A DNA stretch of 43,637 nt. Source: an uncultured Clostridia bacterium. GTDB taxonomy: Bacteria; Bacillota; Clostridia; Christensenellales; Aristaeellaceae. A program made the position numbers and the translations under genes. The stretch is from contig CAMKEI010000015.1 of assembly GCA_946411525.1 (NCBI GenBank), forward strand, positions 1-43,637. Direction: 5' to 3'. Each line of letters opens with the position of its first letter. Position 1 is the stretch's first letter. The notes below the pieces were generated by a model that was not told where the DNA came from, did no database searches, and saw only the letters and a list, made by a program, of their open reading frames with translations. Below, piece after piece: positions 34,164 through 42,675 of this stretch.

Positions 34164-34644
34164 ATTCGGTAAGCGCCTGACGCAGCATCAGGACAGCGTT
34201 CTGATGCCGAAGCTTGACGGCTCCGTAACTCAGGTTCATCAGTTCCGCAATCTCTGTGAGCGGTTTGCCGTCATAGTAACGCAGCACGATGATATCCATC
34301 AGCTGCTGAGGGAGCTTCCTGAGCGCCGCGGCCAGTTCGCCGAGCGCTTCCGAGTTGAGCAGGTCTTCGTCAAGCTCAATGTTGTCGGAGAGGTTTTCGT
34401 CCAGTTCCTCAGTGGGCTTTGTCCGGCGGAAATGGTCGATTACCGTGTTCCGTGTGATGGTAAAGATCCAGGTGTTCAGGGATGCCTTGGACGGATCGAA
34501 GCCTTCGATCTTTCGCAGGATCTTTTCAAACACTTCCGAGTGAAGATCTTCCGCGTCTGCGCTGCTGTGCACCCTGGCGCGGATATATCCCATTACCTTG
34601 CCGCTGTATTCCGTATAGATCTGATCAAGATCTACGGTCTGCAT
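34162..34644 (-). CDS. ECF-like RNA polymerase sigma factor
   Basis: 160 residues, extracytoplasmic-function-type sigma factor. Region 2: LDQIYTEYSGKVMGYIRARVHSSADAEDLHSEVFEKI...SLNTWIFTITRNTVIDHFRR (about 5-75); region 4: LRKLPQQLMDIIVLRYYDGKPLTEIAELMNLSYGAVKLRHQNAVLMLR (about 108-157), an intact helix-turn-helix. No anti-sigma factor of the classic membrane type is next to it; the leader-like peptide gene overlaps its start by 13 bases and is co-transcribed, so that peptide or the partner-switch proteins may control it. Whether it reads the shared promoter is testable. Confidence 0.92.
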   Translation of the reverse strand: MQTVDLDQIYTEYSGKVMGYIRARVHSSADAEDLHSEVFEKILRKIEGFDPSKASLNTWIFTITRNTVIDHFRRTKPTEELDENLSDNIELDEDLLNSEALGELAAALRKLPQQLMDIIVLRYYDGKPLTEIAELMNLSYGAVKLRHQNAVLMLRQALTE

Positions 34645-34835
34645 TCCTTGTCGCCTTTCCGGTTTTTTTCATCCGGTTTTTGCTCGGGAATGCCCGCAGC
34701 GGCGACCCACTCCATTTCGTCCATGCTCAGCTCCTTTACGGCATAGCGTGAATGGACGGAATCGATCACCGACTGAAGCGCGGGGTTCCCCTCGTACTTC
34801 TGGAAATCGAACAGGGTTTTCAGTTTACCCTCCAT
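34632..34835 (-). CDS. Small leader-like peptide with AAG motif, co-transcribed with the sigma factor
   Basis: 67 residues from the ATG at 34835 (AAAGGAGGG nine bases upstream; a GTG at 34844 overlaps the site). The N-terminal half is a predicted helix (KLKTLFDFQKYEGNPALQSVIDSVHSRY); then ELSMDEMEWVAAAG, very like the LSxxELxxVxGG/AG end of Nif11/NHLP and double-glycine leaders; then a short, highly charged tail of 19 residues with a single Cys. If cut after AAG by a C39 peptidase the tail would be the exported product. It may instead be an anti-sigma peptide. No modification enzyme gene is near. Family not named with confidence. Confidence 0.75.
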   Translation of the reverse strand: MEGKLKTLFDFQKYEGNPALQSVIDSVHSRYAVKELSMDEMEWVAAAGIPEQKPDEKNRKGDKECRP

Positions 34836-34915
34836 GGTCGTCACCCTCCTTTCTAAGTGTCTCGCATCAGTTTATACGGCTGCACCCGGCAAGGCGGCAG
34901 TTCTTTGATGAAATT

Positions 34916-34945
34916 ATTGTACATGTTTTTTCCTGAAAATGTCCA
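34916..34945 (-). promoter_or_regulatory. Promoter of the leader-peptide/sigma-factor operon
   Basis: Minus strand: TGGACA (34940-34945), 18 bases, TACAAT (34916-34921). It matches the STAS-operon promoter at 27 of 32 positions with equal spacing. The transcript leader to the ATG at 34835 is about 75 bases. It diverges from the SpoIIE-type promoter. Confidence 0.75.
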
Positions 34946-34991
34946 GTACCGGGTATGCTTTTTTTCGATGCCGGCGGTCAGATCGGAAAGA

Positions 34992-35020
34992 TTGAAAGAT
35001 AAGGCTTTTTCTGATAAAAT
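34992..35020 (+). promoter_or_regulatory. Promoter of the SpoIIE-type/exporter operon
   Basis: TTGAAA (34992-34997), 17 bases, TAAAAT (35015-35020) preceded by TGA. It has an ordinary sigma-A look and does not contain the shared TGGACA...TGTACAAT block, so the two divergent units are probably controlled differently. Confidence 0.7.
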
Positions 35021-35095
35021 AATATTTCAGACAAGCAAAACACCGGGAACGGGACATAAATCTGCCGATTCGGCGGATACAGACGAGGAAGACCA

Positions 35096-37564
35096 ATGCT
35101 GACGATGATACTGAAGATGACCGGGATCACGGTGCTGTATGTGCTGCTGACCGTTGTGATCTGGAAATGGATGAACGGCAGGCGCATACGCATATGGCAC
35201 CGGCTGCTCATCGGCCTGGTTTACGGCGGCTGCTCCGTTCTGTCCACGCATTTTGCCGTGGACTACAGCCAGATGGTGCTGAATGTCCGCGATCTCGGTC
35301 CGTTGATGGCAGGCTTGTTCTTTGATCCTTTCTCGGGTATTCTTGCCGGATTGATCGGCGGGATTGAGCGCTATATTGCCGGCACATACTGGGGCATCGG
35401 AAGCTTTACCAGGAGCGCCTGCAGTGTGTCCACCTGCCTGGCCGGCTTCCTGGCTGCCGCGCTTCGCGTCTGGCTGTTCAAGGAAAAGAAGCCTTCCGCG
35501 ATCTTTGCTTTTATCCTGGGTGCGGTGATGGAAGTGTCCCACATGTATGCGATTCTCATCACTCACCGGGGCAATATGAACATGGCGATCTCTCTCGTGA
35601 AAATCTGCTGCGAGCCGATGATTCTTTTCACGGGTTTCGGCATGGCGGCCGGTTCCGCGGCGCTGAAGGTCCTGGCCGGCGAGTGGCGGAATCCGTTCCG
35701 TCCGCTCCGCAGGGAAGAGCAGCCGCTTTCCCGGCGCTTTCAGTTCTGGCTGTTTGTTGTGACGGTGGTGGTGCTGCTGTCTGGCCTAGGGGTTTTCTAC
35801 GCGCTTCAGACACAGTCTGCCATTCAGAATGCGAAGAATATGGTAACCAATGCGGTTACCGATATCCGGGAATTCCATGCCGGCGAATCCTGGAGGAATG
35901 GGGACCGCCTGATGCTTCATGTGGGCAGGAACGGCGCCTATGACCTGATTCTGGACCGCCGGACGATCGTGGCGGGAACGCACGCGGATGAATTTATGAC
36001 GGGGGAAGACCGGCGGCAGATTCTGGAAGCGCCGGAGAACGTATTCTTCACCGCGAAGGTTTTCGGGACGGAAGCCCTCTGCCGCATGGAGAATCTGGGC
36101 GATAATGTGACGGTGCTTGTGCAGGTGCCGTCGTCTGAGATTTATGCCGAGCGCGACGCGCAGGTATATGAGATTGCCTTCGCGGACATTCTGCTTTTTG
36201 CGGTGATTTATACGCTGGTTTCCCAGCTGGTGCAGCTGATAGTCGTGAACAATCTGAGCATGGTGAACGCTTCGCTGGCAAAGATTACCGGTGGAGACCT
36301 GGATGAGGTGGTTGATGTTCGCGGCTCCTCTGAATTCGCGTCCCTGTCCGACGATATCAACCAGACGGTGGATACGCTGAAGGGATACATCACAGCGGCG
36401 GAAAAGCGTATTGAGCAGGAGCTGGAATTCGCCAGAACAATCCAGGATTCCGCGCTGCCGAAAAACTTTGATTTTCCCCGCCGTGACTTTGAGGTGTATG
36501 CCGTCATGGATCCTGCAAGGGAGGTCGGCGGCGATTTCTATGATTTCTTCTTCGTCGACCAGAACAGGATTGCCCTGGTGATTGCCGACGTTTCCGGAAA
36601 AGGTATTCCGGCCGCGCTTTTCATGATGCGGGCGAAAACGGCGATCCGCGGCCAGGCTGAATCAGGACGGGAACCGGCGGATATCCTGTTCCGTACGAAC
36701 AGCATCCTTTGCGAGGGCAATGAAGCGGAAATGTTCGTCACGGTCTGGCTGGCCATCGCTGATCTGCAGACCGGACAGGTGAAGTGTGCAAATGCGGGGC
36801 ACGAGTATCCGGCCGTGATGCGCGCCGGAACCGGCTTTGAACTGCTCAGGGATAAGCACGGACTCGCGCTGGCGGCTATGGACGGTATGCGTTATACCGA
36901 ATATGAGCTGCAGCTGAATCCCGGAGACAGGATCTTTGTTTATACTGACGGCGTGCCGGAGGCTATCAACAGCAGTATGGAACAGTACGGCACGGAGAGG
37001 ATGATCCGGACGCTGAACGCCGCCGGGAACGCCACCCTCCGGGAAGCGCTTTCCGCCGTGCAGGAAGATATGGCAGCCTTTGCCGGTGAAGAGGACCAGT
37101 TTGATGACATCACCATGCTGGGTTTTACCTATATCGGATCCGGGAAGGCGATGACCGGTACGGAAACCTTGACGGTGAACGCAAAGAATGAAAACCTGGA
37201 GCAGGTGCTCGCGTTCATTGACCGGAAACTGGAGAAGGCTGACTGTTCTGTCAAAGCGCAGTACCAGATCCGCGTGGCGGCGGAGGAGATCTTCGTCAAT
37301 ATCGCAAGCTATGCCTACGGGCAGAATACAGGCGACGCCCGGATCAGCGTGAAGACGGAAGGCGGCAGTGCGGAAATTGTATTCCGGGACAGGGGCGATC
37401 CCTTCGATCCGCTGGCGAAAGCCGACCCGGATGTGACCCTTTCCGCGGAGGAACGCCAGATCGGAGGCCTGGGCATCTATATGGTCAAAAAAACCATGAA
37501 CGAGGTGCTGTACCGCCGGGAAGGCGGAGAAAACGTCCTGACGATCCGGAAAAAACTGAAGTAA
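35096..37564 (+). CDS. Membrane sensor with 5TM-LYT, HAMP, PP2C (SpoIIE) and HATPase domains
   Basis: 822 residues. About 1-200: six or so helices with NVRDLGPLMAGLFFDPFSGILAGLIGGIERY, the 5TM-5TMR_LYT sensor type. About 220-370: an outside sensor loop between two helices. About 375-430: HAMP. About 455-680: SpoIIE/RsbU PP2C phosphatase with EVGGDFYDFF, IADVSGKGIPAALFM, YTDGVPEA and DQFDDITML, all metal-binding Asp present. About 695-822: HATPase with N-box AAEEIFVNIASYAY, G1 RDRGDPFDP and G2 GGLGIYMV. Kinase-like and phosphatase domains of a partner switch are thus in one chain. ATG 35096 follows GAGGAAG. Head gene of the exporter operon. Confidence 0.9.
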   Translation: MLTMILKMTGITVLYVLLTVVIWKWMNGRRIRIWHRLLIGLVYGGCSVLSTHFAVDYSQMVLNVRDLGPLMAGLFFDPFSGILAGLIGGIERYIAGTYWGIGSFTRSACSVSTCLAGFLAAALRVWLFKEKKPSAIFAFILGAVMEVSHMYAILITHRGNMNMAISLVKICCEPMILFTGFGMAAGSAALKVLAGEWRNPFRPLRREEQPLSRRFQFWLFVVTVVVLLSGLGVFYALQTQSAIQNAKNMVTNAVTDIREFHAGESWRNGDRLMLHVGRNGAYDLILDRRTIVAGTHADEFMTGEDRRQILEAPENVFFTAKVFGTEALCRMENLGDNVTVLVQVPSSEIYAERDAQVYEIAFADILLFAVIYTLVSQLVQLIVVNNLSMVNASLAKITGGDLDEVVDVRGSSEFASLSDDINQTVDTLKGYITAAEKRIEQELEFARTIQDSALPKNFDFPRRDFEVYAVMDPAREVGGDFYDFFFVDQNRIALVIADVSGKGIPAALFMMRAKTAIRGQAESGREPADILFRTNSILCEGNEAEMFVTVWLAIADLQTGQVKCANAGHEYPAVMRAGTGFELLRDKHGLALAAMDGMRYTEYELQLNPGDRIFVYTDGVPEAINSSMEQYGTERMIRTLNAAGNATLREALSAVQEDMAAFAGEEDQFDDITMLGFTYIGSGKAMTGTETLTVNAKNENLEQVLAFIDRKLEKADCSVKAQYQIRVAAEEIFVNIASYAYGQNTGDARISVKTEGGSAEIVFRDRGDPFDPLAKADPDVTLSAEERQIGGLGIYMVKKTMNEVLYRREGGENVLTIRKKLK

Positions 37565-37607
37565 AACCAACCTGATCATACCATCCGCCAGCAGGAGGAT
37601 AACAGAC

Positions 37608-38087
37608 ATGGAAAAGGGACTTTTCCGGCAAAAAAGCATTGACCGTATCTCTTCCCCGGAAGCGCTGCATGACTATATGCGGGTGACCAGCCCGCGGCTG
37701 TGGATGATCCTGGCTGCAGTCATATTGCTGCTGGTCGGGTTTATCGTCTATGCGTCCACGGTCACGCTGGAGAATACCAAGGCGGTCCGGGTACAGGTGG
37801 AGTATTATCACATGTCGGAAGAACAGACCGGAACAGGAGAAACGGCGGACGGCTTTCTGATAACCTGCAGCCTTCCGGCAAATCAGCTGGAGGTGGTCAA
37901 GACCGGTATGAAACTGCGTATCGGAGAGAATGAGGGGCACGTCAGCTGGATTTACTCGTCTGATGATGAGGACGAGATAACGCTCATTTTTACAATGGAT
38001 CATATCAGCCATCCGCTGACCGAGGGTGAATATGACGCGGAGCTGGTCCTTGAGACCACCACGCCGATCAGTTTCCTCTGGAACTGA
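37608..38087 (+). CDS. Miniature HlyD-like adaptor of an NHLP-type exporter
   Basis: 159 residues. The start GLFRQKSIDRISSPEALHDYMRVTSPRLW followed by one helix (about 33-50) is very like the N-terminus of HlyD-type subunits of NHLP bacteriocin exporters. Those proteins then have long coiled coils and a barrel; here only about 108 residues follow, with strands and a possible single lipoyl/barrel-like domain (QLEVVKTGMKLRIGENEGHVSWI). It is complete (good GGAGGATAAC site, clean stop), so it is a short natural form and not a truncation. It lies 16 bases before the C39 exporter gene. Confidence 0.7.
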   Translation: MEKGLFRQKSIDRISSPEALHDYMRVTSPRLWMILAAVILLLVGFIVYASTVTLENTKAVRVQVEYYHMSEEQTGTGETADGFLITCSLPANQLEVVKTGMKLRIGENEGHVSWIYSSDDEDEITLIFTMDHISHPLTEGEYDAELVLETTTPISFLWN

Positions 38088-38102
38088 CGATAGGAGCAGA
38101 AG

Positions 38103-40286
38103 ATGGCGAAAAAGACTGTACTCAGGGCGCCTGTGAAGTCAGGAGTGGCTAAGGTGCCGGTGATTATGCAGATGGAAGCGTTGGAATGCGGCGCGGCCTG
38201 TCTGGCAATGGTGCTGGCTTATTACCGGAAGTGGATTCCGCTGGAACAGGTACGGCTTGACTGCGGCGTCAGCCGGGACGGCTCCAACATGAAAAATGTA
38301 TATCTCGCCGCGCAGCACTACGGGCTGGAACCCCACGGATACCGCATGGAACCGGAAGGCCTGAAGGAGAGCGGATCCTTTCCCTGTATTATCCATTGGG
38401 AATTCAATCATTTTGTGGTGCTGGACGGATTCAGAAACGGAAAGGCCGTGCTGAATGATCCGGCCAGAGGTATCGTTCAGGTATCTATGGAGCAGTTTGA
38501 CGAGTCCTTTACGGGGCTGGTGCTGACGTTTGCCCCCGGGGAGGGATTTGTGCCTTCCGGAAAACGAAGGAGCATGCTGGACTTTGCCTGCGGGCGCCTG
38601 AAAGGCGCTGGCCCTGCGGTGGCCTTTGTGGCGCTGACCTCCGTGATTATGTATCTGTTCGGAATCATCAACCCGGTCATGTCCCGGATTTTCTTTGACC
38701 GCCTGCTGACAGGAACAGCGCCGGACTGGCTCTATCCGTTCCTGGCGGTGATGACCACGCTGGCTGTGTTCCAGCTGATCGTTCAGTGGGCTCAGACGGT
38801 ATACAGCCTGAAGATCAACGGCAAGATGGCCATCGAGGGCAACGCGGGATACATGTGGAAAATACTGCGGCTGCCGATGGATTTCTTTTCCCAGCGCATG
38901 ACCGGCGATATTATGCAGCGCCAGGGAACGAACGCGTCCATCGCGGGTACGCTGGTGCAGACTGTAGCGCCGCTGGCACTCAATACAGTGATGATGGTCT
39001 TTTATCTGGTCATCATGATCCGCTACAGTATCCTGCTGACGCTGGTCGGCGTTGCCTCGTTGGCGATCAACCTGTTTACGGCACGGTATCTGGCTGAGAA
39101 ACGAATCAATCTGACCCGTGTGCAGCTGCGGGACATGGGGAAGCTTTCTTCCGCGACGATGGCCGGAATCAGCCAGACGGAAACAATCCGCGCGTCCGGT
39201 GCGGAGGCGGGGTTTTTCCGCAGGTGGAGCGGTTATCAGGCGTCTGTAAACACACAGCAGGTCAAGTATGATACGCTGAGCGCGCGGATCGGCCTCATCC
39301 CTGAGTTCATCAGTACGGCAAGCAATTATATGGTGCTCCTCCTGGGCGTACGCCTGGCGATGAGCAACCAGTTCACGCTGGGTATGATCGTGACGTTCCA
39401 GGGCCTGCTCTCTGCTTTTATGGAACCGGCCATGACGCTGGTGAATGCCGGCCAGACCATTCAGGAGATGCGCACATCAATGGAACGGGTCGAGGACGTC
39501 ATGAACTATCCGGACGACCCCGCAGTCACGAACGGCGCGGACTGTAAGGAAGCTGGTTTCGCCAAACTGAAGGGCGAGGTGGAGCTGAAACACGTGACTT
39601 TCGGCTATTCCCCGCTCAGTGAACCGATAGTGACTGATTTTTCCATGCACCTGAAAACCGGCGACAGGGTGGCAATTGTCGGCGCAAGCGGCTGCGGCAA
39701 GTCCACTGTCAGCAAGCTTATCGCCGGCCTGTATCGGCCCTGGGAGGGAGAAATCCTTTTTGACGGGAGACCGGTTTCCGGCATTCCGCGCAGCATCTTT
39801 ACCGGATCTGTGGCTATGGTGGATCAGGAGATCGTGCTTTTTGAGGATACCATCGCCAACAATATCCGTATGTGGGATGAGAGCATTGAGGACTTTGAGG
39901 TAATTCTGGCCGCACGGGACGCGCAGATCCACGACGATATTCTGCAGCGGCCCGGGGGATACCGGGGCAGGCTGATTGAAAATGGCCGGGATCTTTCCGG
40001 CGGACAGCGGCAGAGACTGGAAATCGCGCGGGTGCTGGCACAGGATCCTTCCGTTATTATTCTGGATGAAGCGACCAGCGCGCTGGACGCTAAAACCGAA
40101 TATGAGCTGGTGAAGGCTGTGAAGGACCGCGGCATTACCTGTATTGTGGTTGCTCATCGGCTGTCCACTATCCGCGACTGCGATGAAATCATCGTCCTCG
40201 AAAAGGGGAAGATCGTTGAGCGGGGTACTCATGAAGAGCTCTACGCCATGGGCGGCGTATATGCGGATCTTGTTACAAGCGAATAG
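38103..40286 (+). CDS. C39-peptidase ABC exporter (NHLP/bacteriocin type)
   Basis: 727 residues. Residues about 15-140: C39 peptidase with Q23-type QMEALECGAACLAMVL (Cys 29), His 103 in WEFNHFVVLDGF and Asp 119 in LNDPARG, a full catalytic set for cutting leaders after GG/GA/AG. About 160-460: six-helix ABC membrane domain. About 490-720: ATPase with GASGCGKST near 527, LSGGQRQRLEIARVLA and VIILDEATSALD. This is the peptidase/ATP-binding exporter of NHLP-type systems. The nearest possible substrate is the leader-like peptide at 34632. It follows the mini-HlyD gene by 15 bases. Confidence 0.93.
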   Translation: MAKKTVLRAPVKSGVAKVPVIMQMEALECGAACLAMVLAYYRKWIPLEQVRLDCGVSRDGSNMKNVYLAAQHYGLEPHGYRMEPEGLKESGSFPCIIHWEFNHFVVLDGFRNGKAVLNDPARGIVQVSMEQFDESFTGLVLTFAPGEGFVPSGKRRSMLDFACGRLKGAGPAVAFVALTSVIMYLFGIINPVMSRIFFDRLLTGTAPDWLYPFLAVMTTLAVFQLIVQWAQTVYSLKINGKMAIEGNAGYMWKILRLPMDFFSQRMTGDIMQRQGTNASIAGTLVQTVAPLALNTVMMVFYLVIMIRYSILLTLVGVASLAINLFTARYLAEKRINLTRVQLRDMGKLSSATMAGISQTETIRASGAEAGFFRRWSGYQASVNTQQVKYDTLSARIGLIPEFISTASNYMVLLLGVRLAMSNQFTLGMIVTFQGLLSAFMEPAMTLVNAGQTIQEMRTSMERVEDVMNYPDDPAVTNGADCKEAGFAKLKGEVELKHVTFGYSPLSEPIVTDFSMHLKTGDRVAIVGASGCGKSTVSKLIAGLYRPWEGEILFDGRPVSGIPRSIFTGSVAMVDQEIVLFEDTIANNIRMWDESIEDFEVILAARDAQIHDDILQRPGGYRGRLIENGRDLSGGQRQRLEIARVLAQDPSVIILDEATSALDAKTEYELVKAVKDRGITCIVVAHRLSTIRDCDEIIVLEKGKIVERGTHEELYAMGGVYADLVTSE

Positions 40287-40306
40287 GAAGGAGGGGTAAT
40301 TCAGAT

Positions 40307-42511
40307 ATGAACTGGTTTGATGAACAGATCAAACAGCGGATGGACAGCGATCAGAACGTACTGGAAGACTCCTTTTTCCGCATGGCCAGTGTGGTGATGG
40401 ATAAATGGGACGCGGAACGGATGGAGGATGACCGCCTGATTGCGAAGGAAGCCATCGACGACGTGCTGAAATATTACCGCCGGAAACCGGCGGAGATCCC
40501 GGAAAGCATTACGGACGTGGCTGAACAGCTGGAGCACGCGCTGCGTCCCGCGGGCCTGATGGTCCGGGACGTGAAGCTGACGGATAACTGGCAGAACGAC
40601 GCCTATGGGCCGATGCTTGGCTGCATGAAGGAGACCGGCACCACCGTGGCGCTGCTGCCGGGGAGGTTTTTCGGATATTATTACAAGGATCCGGCTACGG
40701 GCAGAAAAATGCGTATAACCCGGAAAAATGCGGAGTTGTTCTCTCAGGATGCGCTGTGCTTCTATCAACCTCTGCCGATGAAAAAACTGGGGATTCCGGA
40801 TCTGCTGCTGTATATGAAGAACAGTATCTCCGGCGGCGACATGACCCTGATTGTCCTGGTCACGCTGGCAGTTACGCTGATCGGCATGATTGAACCGAGG
40901 TTATACAGCCTGATTACGGGCACGGTTCTGAAAACCCGGAACATGAGGCTGATGATCGGCGCCGCGGTATTTCTGCTGTGCTCTGCCTTTGCGGCCAGGC
41001 TGATCAGCCTGGTCCGCACGCTGCTGATGAACCGGATCTACACACGGACTTCCCAGGCTGTGGAGGCGTCGGTGATGATGCGGATCCTGTCTCTTCCCGT
41101 CAGCTTTTTCCGGAAGTTCTCCTCAGGTGAACTGGCCAGCCGGGCGGGAAGCGTTACATCCCTGTGCGAGATGATTCTGAACAATGTTTTCTCCATCGGA
41201 CTGAGCAGCCTGATGTCCCTGCTGTATGTGACACAGATTTTTCATTACGCTCCGGCCCTGGTCTGGCCGTCCATACTCATCACGCTGGCCACTTTGGCTG
41301 TCAGCGTGGCGGCGTCCCTGGTCCAGATTGGCATCTCCCGGAAAAAGATGAAGCTGAGCGCGGAAGAAACCGGTATGACCTACGCCATGCTGAACGGGAT
41401 CCAGAAGATCAGGCTGTCCGGTTCGGAAAAACGGGTGTTCGCGCGCTGGGGAAGGCTGTACGCGAGAAATGCGAGACTGGAGTATAATCCGCCGGCGTTT
41501 GTGAAACTGAACGGACTGATCACCGCGGCTATTTCCCTGACCGGCACGATCGTGCTGTATTACCTGGCAGTCAGAACCGGTGTCTCGGAAAGCCAGTATT
41601 ATGCTTTCAGCGCGGCATACGGACGGCTTTCAGGCGCGTTTTCGGCGCTGGCGGGCATCGCGATTTCGGTGGCTTCCATAAAGCCGGTGCTGGAGATGGC
41701 GGAACCGATTCTGCAGGCGGAGCCGGAAGTTGCCGAGGAGAAGAAGGGAATCTCCCATGTCAGCGGCCATATAGAGATGAGCCATGTGTCCTTCCGTTAT
41801 GACGAGGACACCCCGTATATCCTGAACGATCTGAGTCTGAACATCCGGTCCGGGGAATATGTCGCGATCGTGGGACGTACCGGCTGCGGAAAATCCACGC
41901 TGGTGCGCCTGCTGCTGGGGTTTGAGAAACCGGAAAAAGGCGCCGTATTCTATGACGGCAATGATCTGAGCAGCCTGGATCCCCGTTCGCTGCGCAGGCA
42001 CATCGGCGTGGTCATCCAGAACGGGCAGCTGTTCCAGGGAGATATCTTCTCCAACATTGCCATCTCCGCACCGCAGCTGACGCTGGACGAGGCCTGGGAA
42101 GCGGCTGAGACCGCAGGTGTTGCCCAGGATATCCGGGAAATGCCCATGGGAATGCAGACCGTGATTTCAGAGGGCCAGGGCGGTATTTCCGGAGGCCAGA
42201 AACAGCGTCTGATGATAGCCCGGGCGATTGCGCCCCGGCCGAAGATCCTGATTTTTGACGAGGCGACTTCAGCACTGGACAACAAAACCCAGAAGCAGAT
42301 ATCCGACGCGCTGGACGCGCTGGATTGCACCCGTATCGTGATTGCTCACCGCCTGTCCACCATCCGCAACTGCGACCGGATCCTGGTCATGGACAACGGT
42401 GCGATCATTGAGGAAGGGAGCTATGAGCAGTTGATCGGGAAAGGCGGCAGCTTCGCGGAACTGGTTGCCAGGCAGAGGCTGGATACGGAAGGGGATGGGA
42501 AAACCTCCTGA
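40307..42511 (+). CDS. Second ABC exporter of the NHLP type (no peptidase domain)
   Basis: 734 residues. The first about 165 residues are a soluble domain (MNWFDEQIKQRMDSDQNVLEDSF..., ending QDALCFYQPLPMKKL) typical of NHLP ABC2 proteins rather than a C39 domain; no catalytic Cys/His pair is present. About 170-460: six helices. About 480-730: ATPase with GRTGCGKSTLVR near 523, ISGGQKQRLMIARAIA and ILIFDEATSALDN. It probably pairs with the C39 exporter as a heterodimer. GGAGGGG lies nine bases before the ATG; the gap to the upstream gene is 20 bases. Confidence 0.92.
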   Translation: MNWFDEQIKQRMDSDQNVLEDSFFRMASVVMDKWDAERMEDDRLIAKEAIDDVLKYYRRKPAEIPESITDVAEQLEHALRPAGLMVRDVKLTDNWQNDAYGPMLGCMKETGTTVALLPGRFFGYYYKDPATGRKMRITRKNAELFSQDALCFYQPLPMKKLGIPDLLLYMKNSISGGDMTLIVLVTLAVTLIGMIEPRLYSLITGTVLKTRNMRLMIGAAVFLLCSAFAARLISLVRTLLMNRIYTRTSQAVEASVMMRILSLPVSFFRKFSSGELASRAGSVTSLCEMILNNVFSIGLSSLMSLLYVTQIFHYAPALVWPSILITLATLAVSVAASLVQIGISRKKMKLSAEETGMTYAMLNGIQKIRLSGSEKRVFARWGRLYARNARLEYNPPAFVKLNGLITAAISLTGTIVLYYLAVRTGVSESQYYAFSAAYGRLSGAFSALAGIAISVASIKPVLEMAEPILQAEPEVAEEKKGISHVSGHIEMSHVSFRYDEDTPYILNDLSLNIRSGEYVAIVGRTGCGKSTLVRLLLGFEKPEKGAVFYDGNDLSSLDPRSLRRHIGVVIQNGQLFQGDIFSNIAISAPQLTLDEAWEAAETAGVAQDIREMPMGMQTVISEGQGGISGGQKQRLMIARAIAPRPKILIFDEATSALDNKTQKQISDALDALDCTRIVIAHRLSTIRNCDRILVMDNGAIIEEGSYEQLIGKGGSFAELVARQRLDTEGDGKTS

Positions 42512-42531
42512 GGAATCTGCCGTTGATTTTC

Positions 42532-42559
42532 TTTACATTCCCTGATTTTCAAGTATAAT
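42532..42559 (+). promoter_or_regulatory. Promoter of the ECF S-component/coaX unit
   Basis: TTTACA (42532-42537), 16 bases, perfect TATAAT (42554-42559). The leader to the ATG at 42676 is about 110 bases; I recognised no riboswitch in it. No clear terminator separates it from the exporter gene, so read-through is possible. Confidence 0.7.
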
Positions 42560-42675
42560 AGTCCCATCCGCATCAGTTCAGCGCAGGCAGCCTTCGGCGC
42601 CGGACGCACCATGAACATAAAATGCGGAAATACATTTTCGACGGACATCCGAAAGGAGTCTGAACGGAGGGAAAT

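Noticed and set aside
42560-42675. Possible riboswitch in the leader of the ECF S component
   Set aside because: About 110 bases of leader but no TPP, cobalamin or FMN core motif was recognised.
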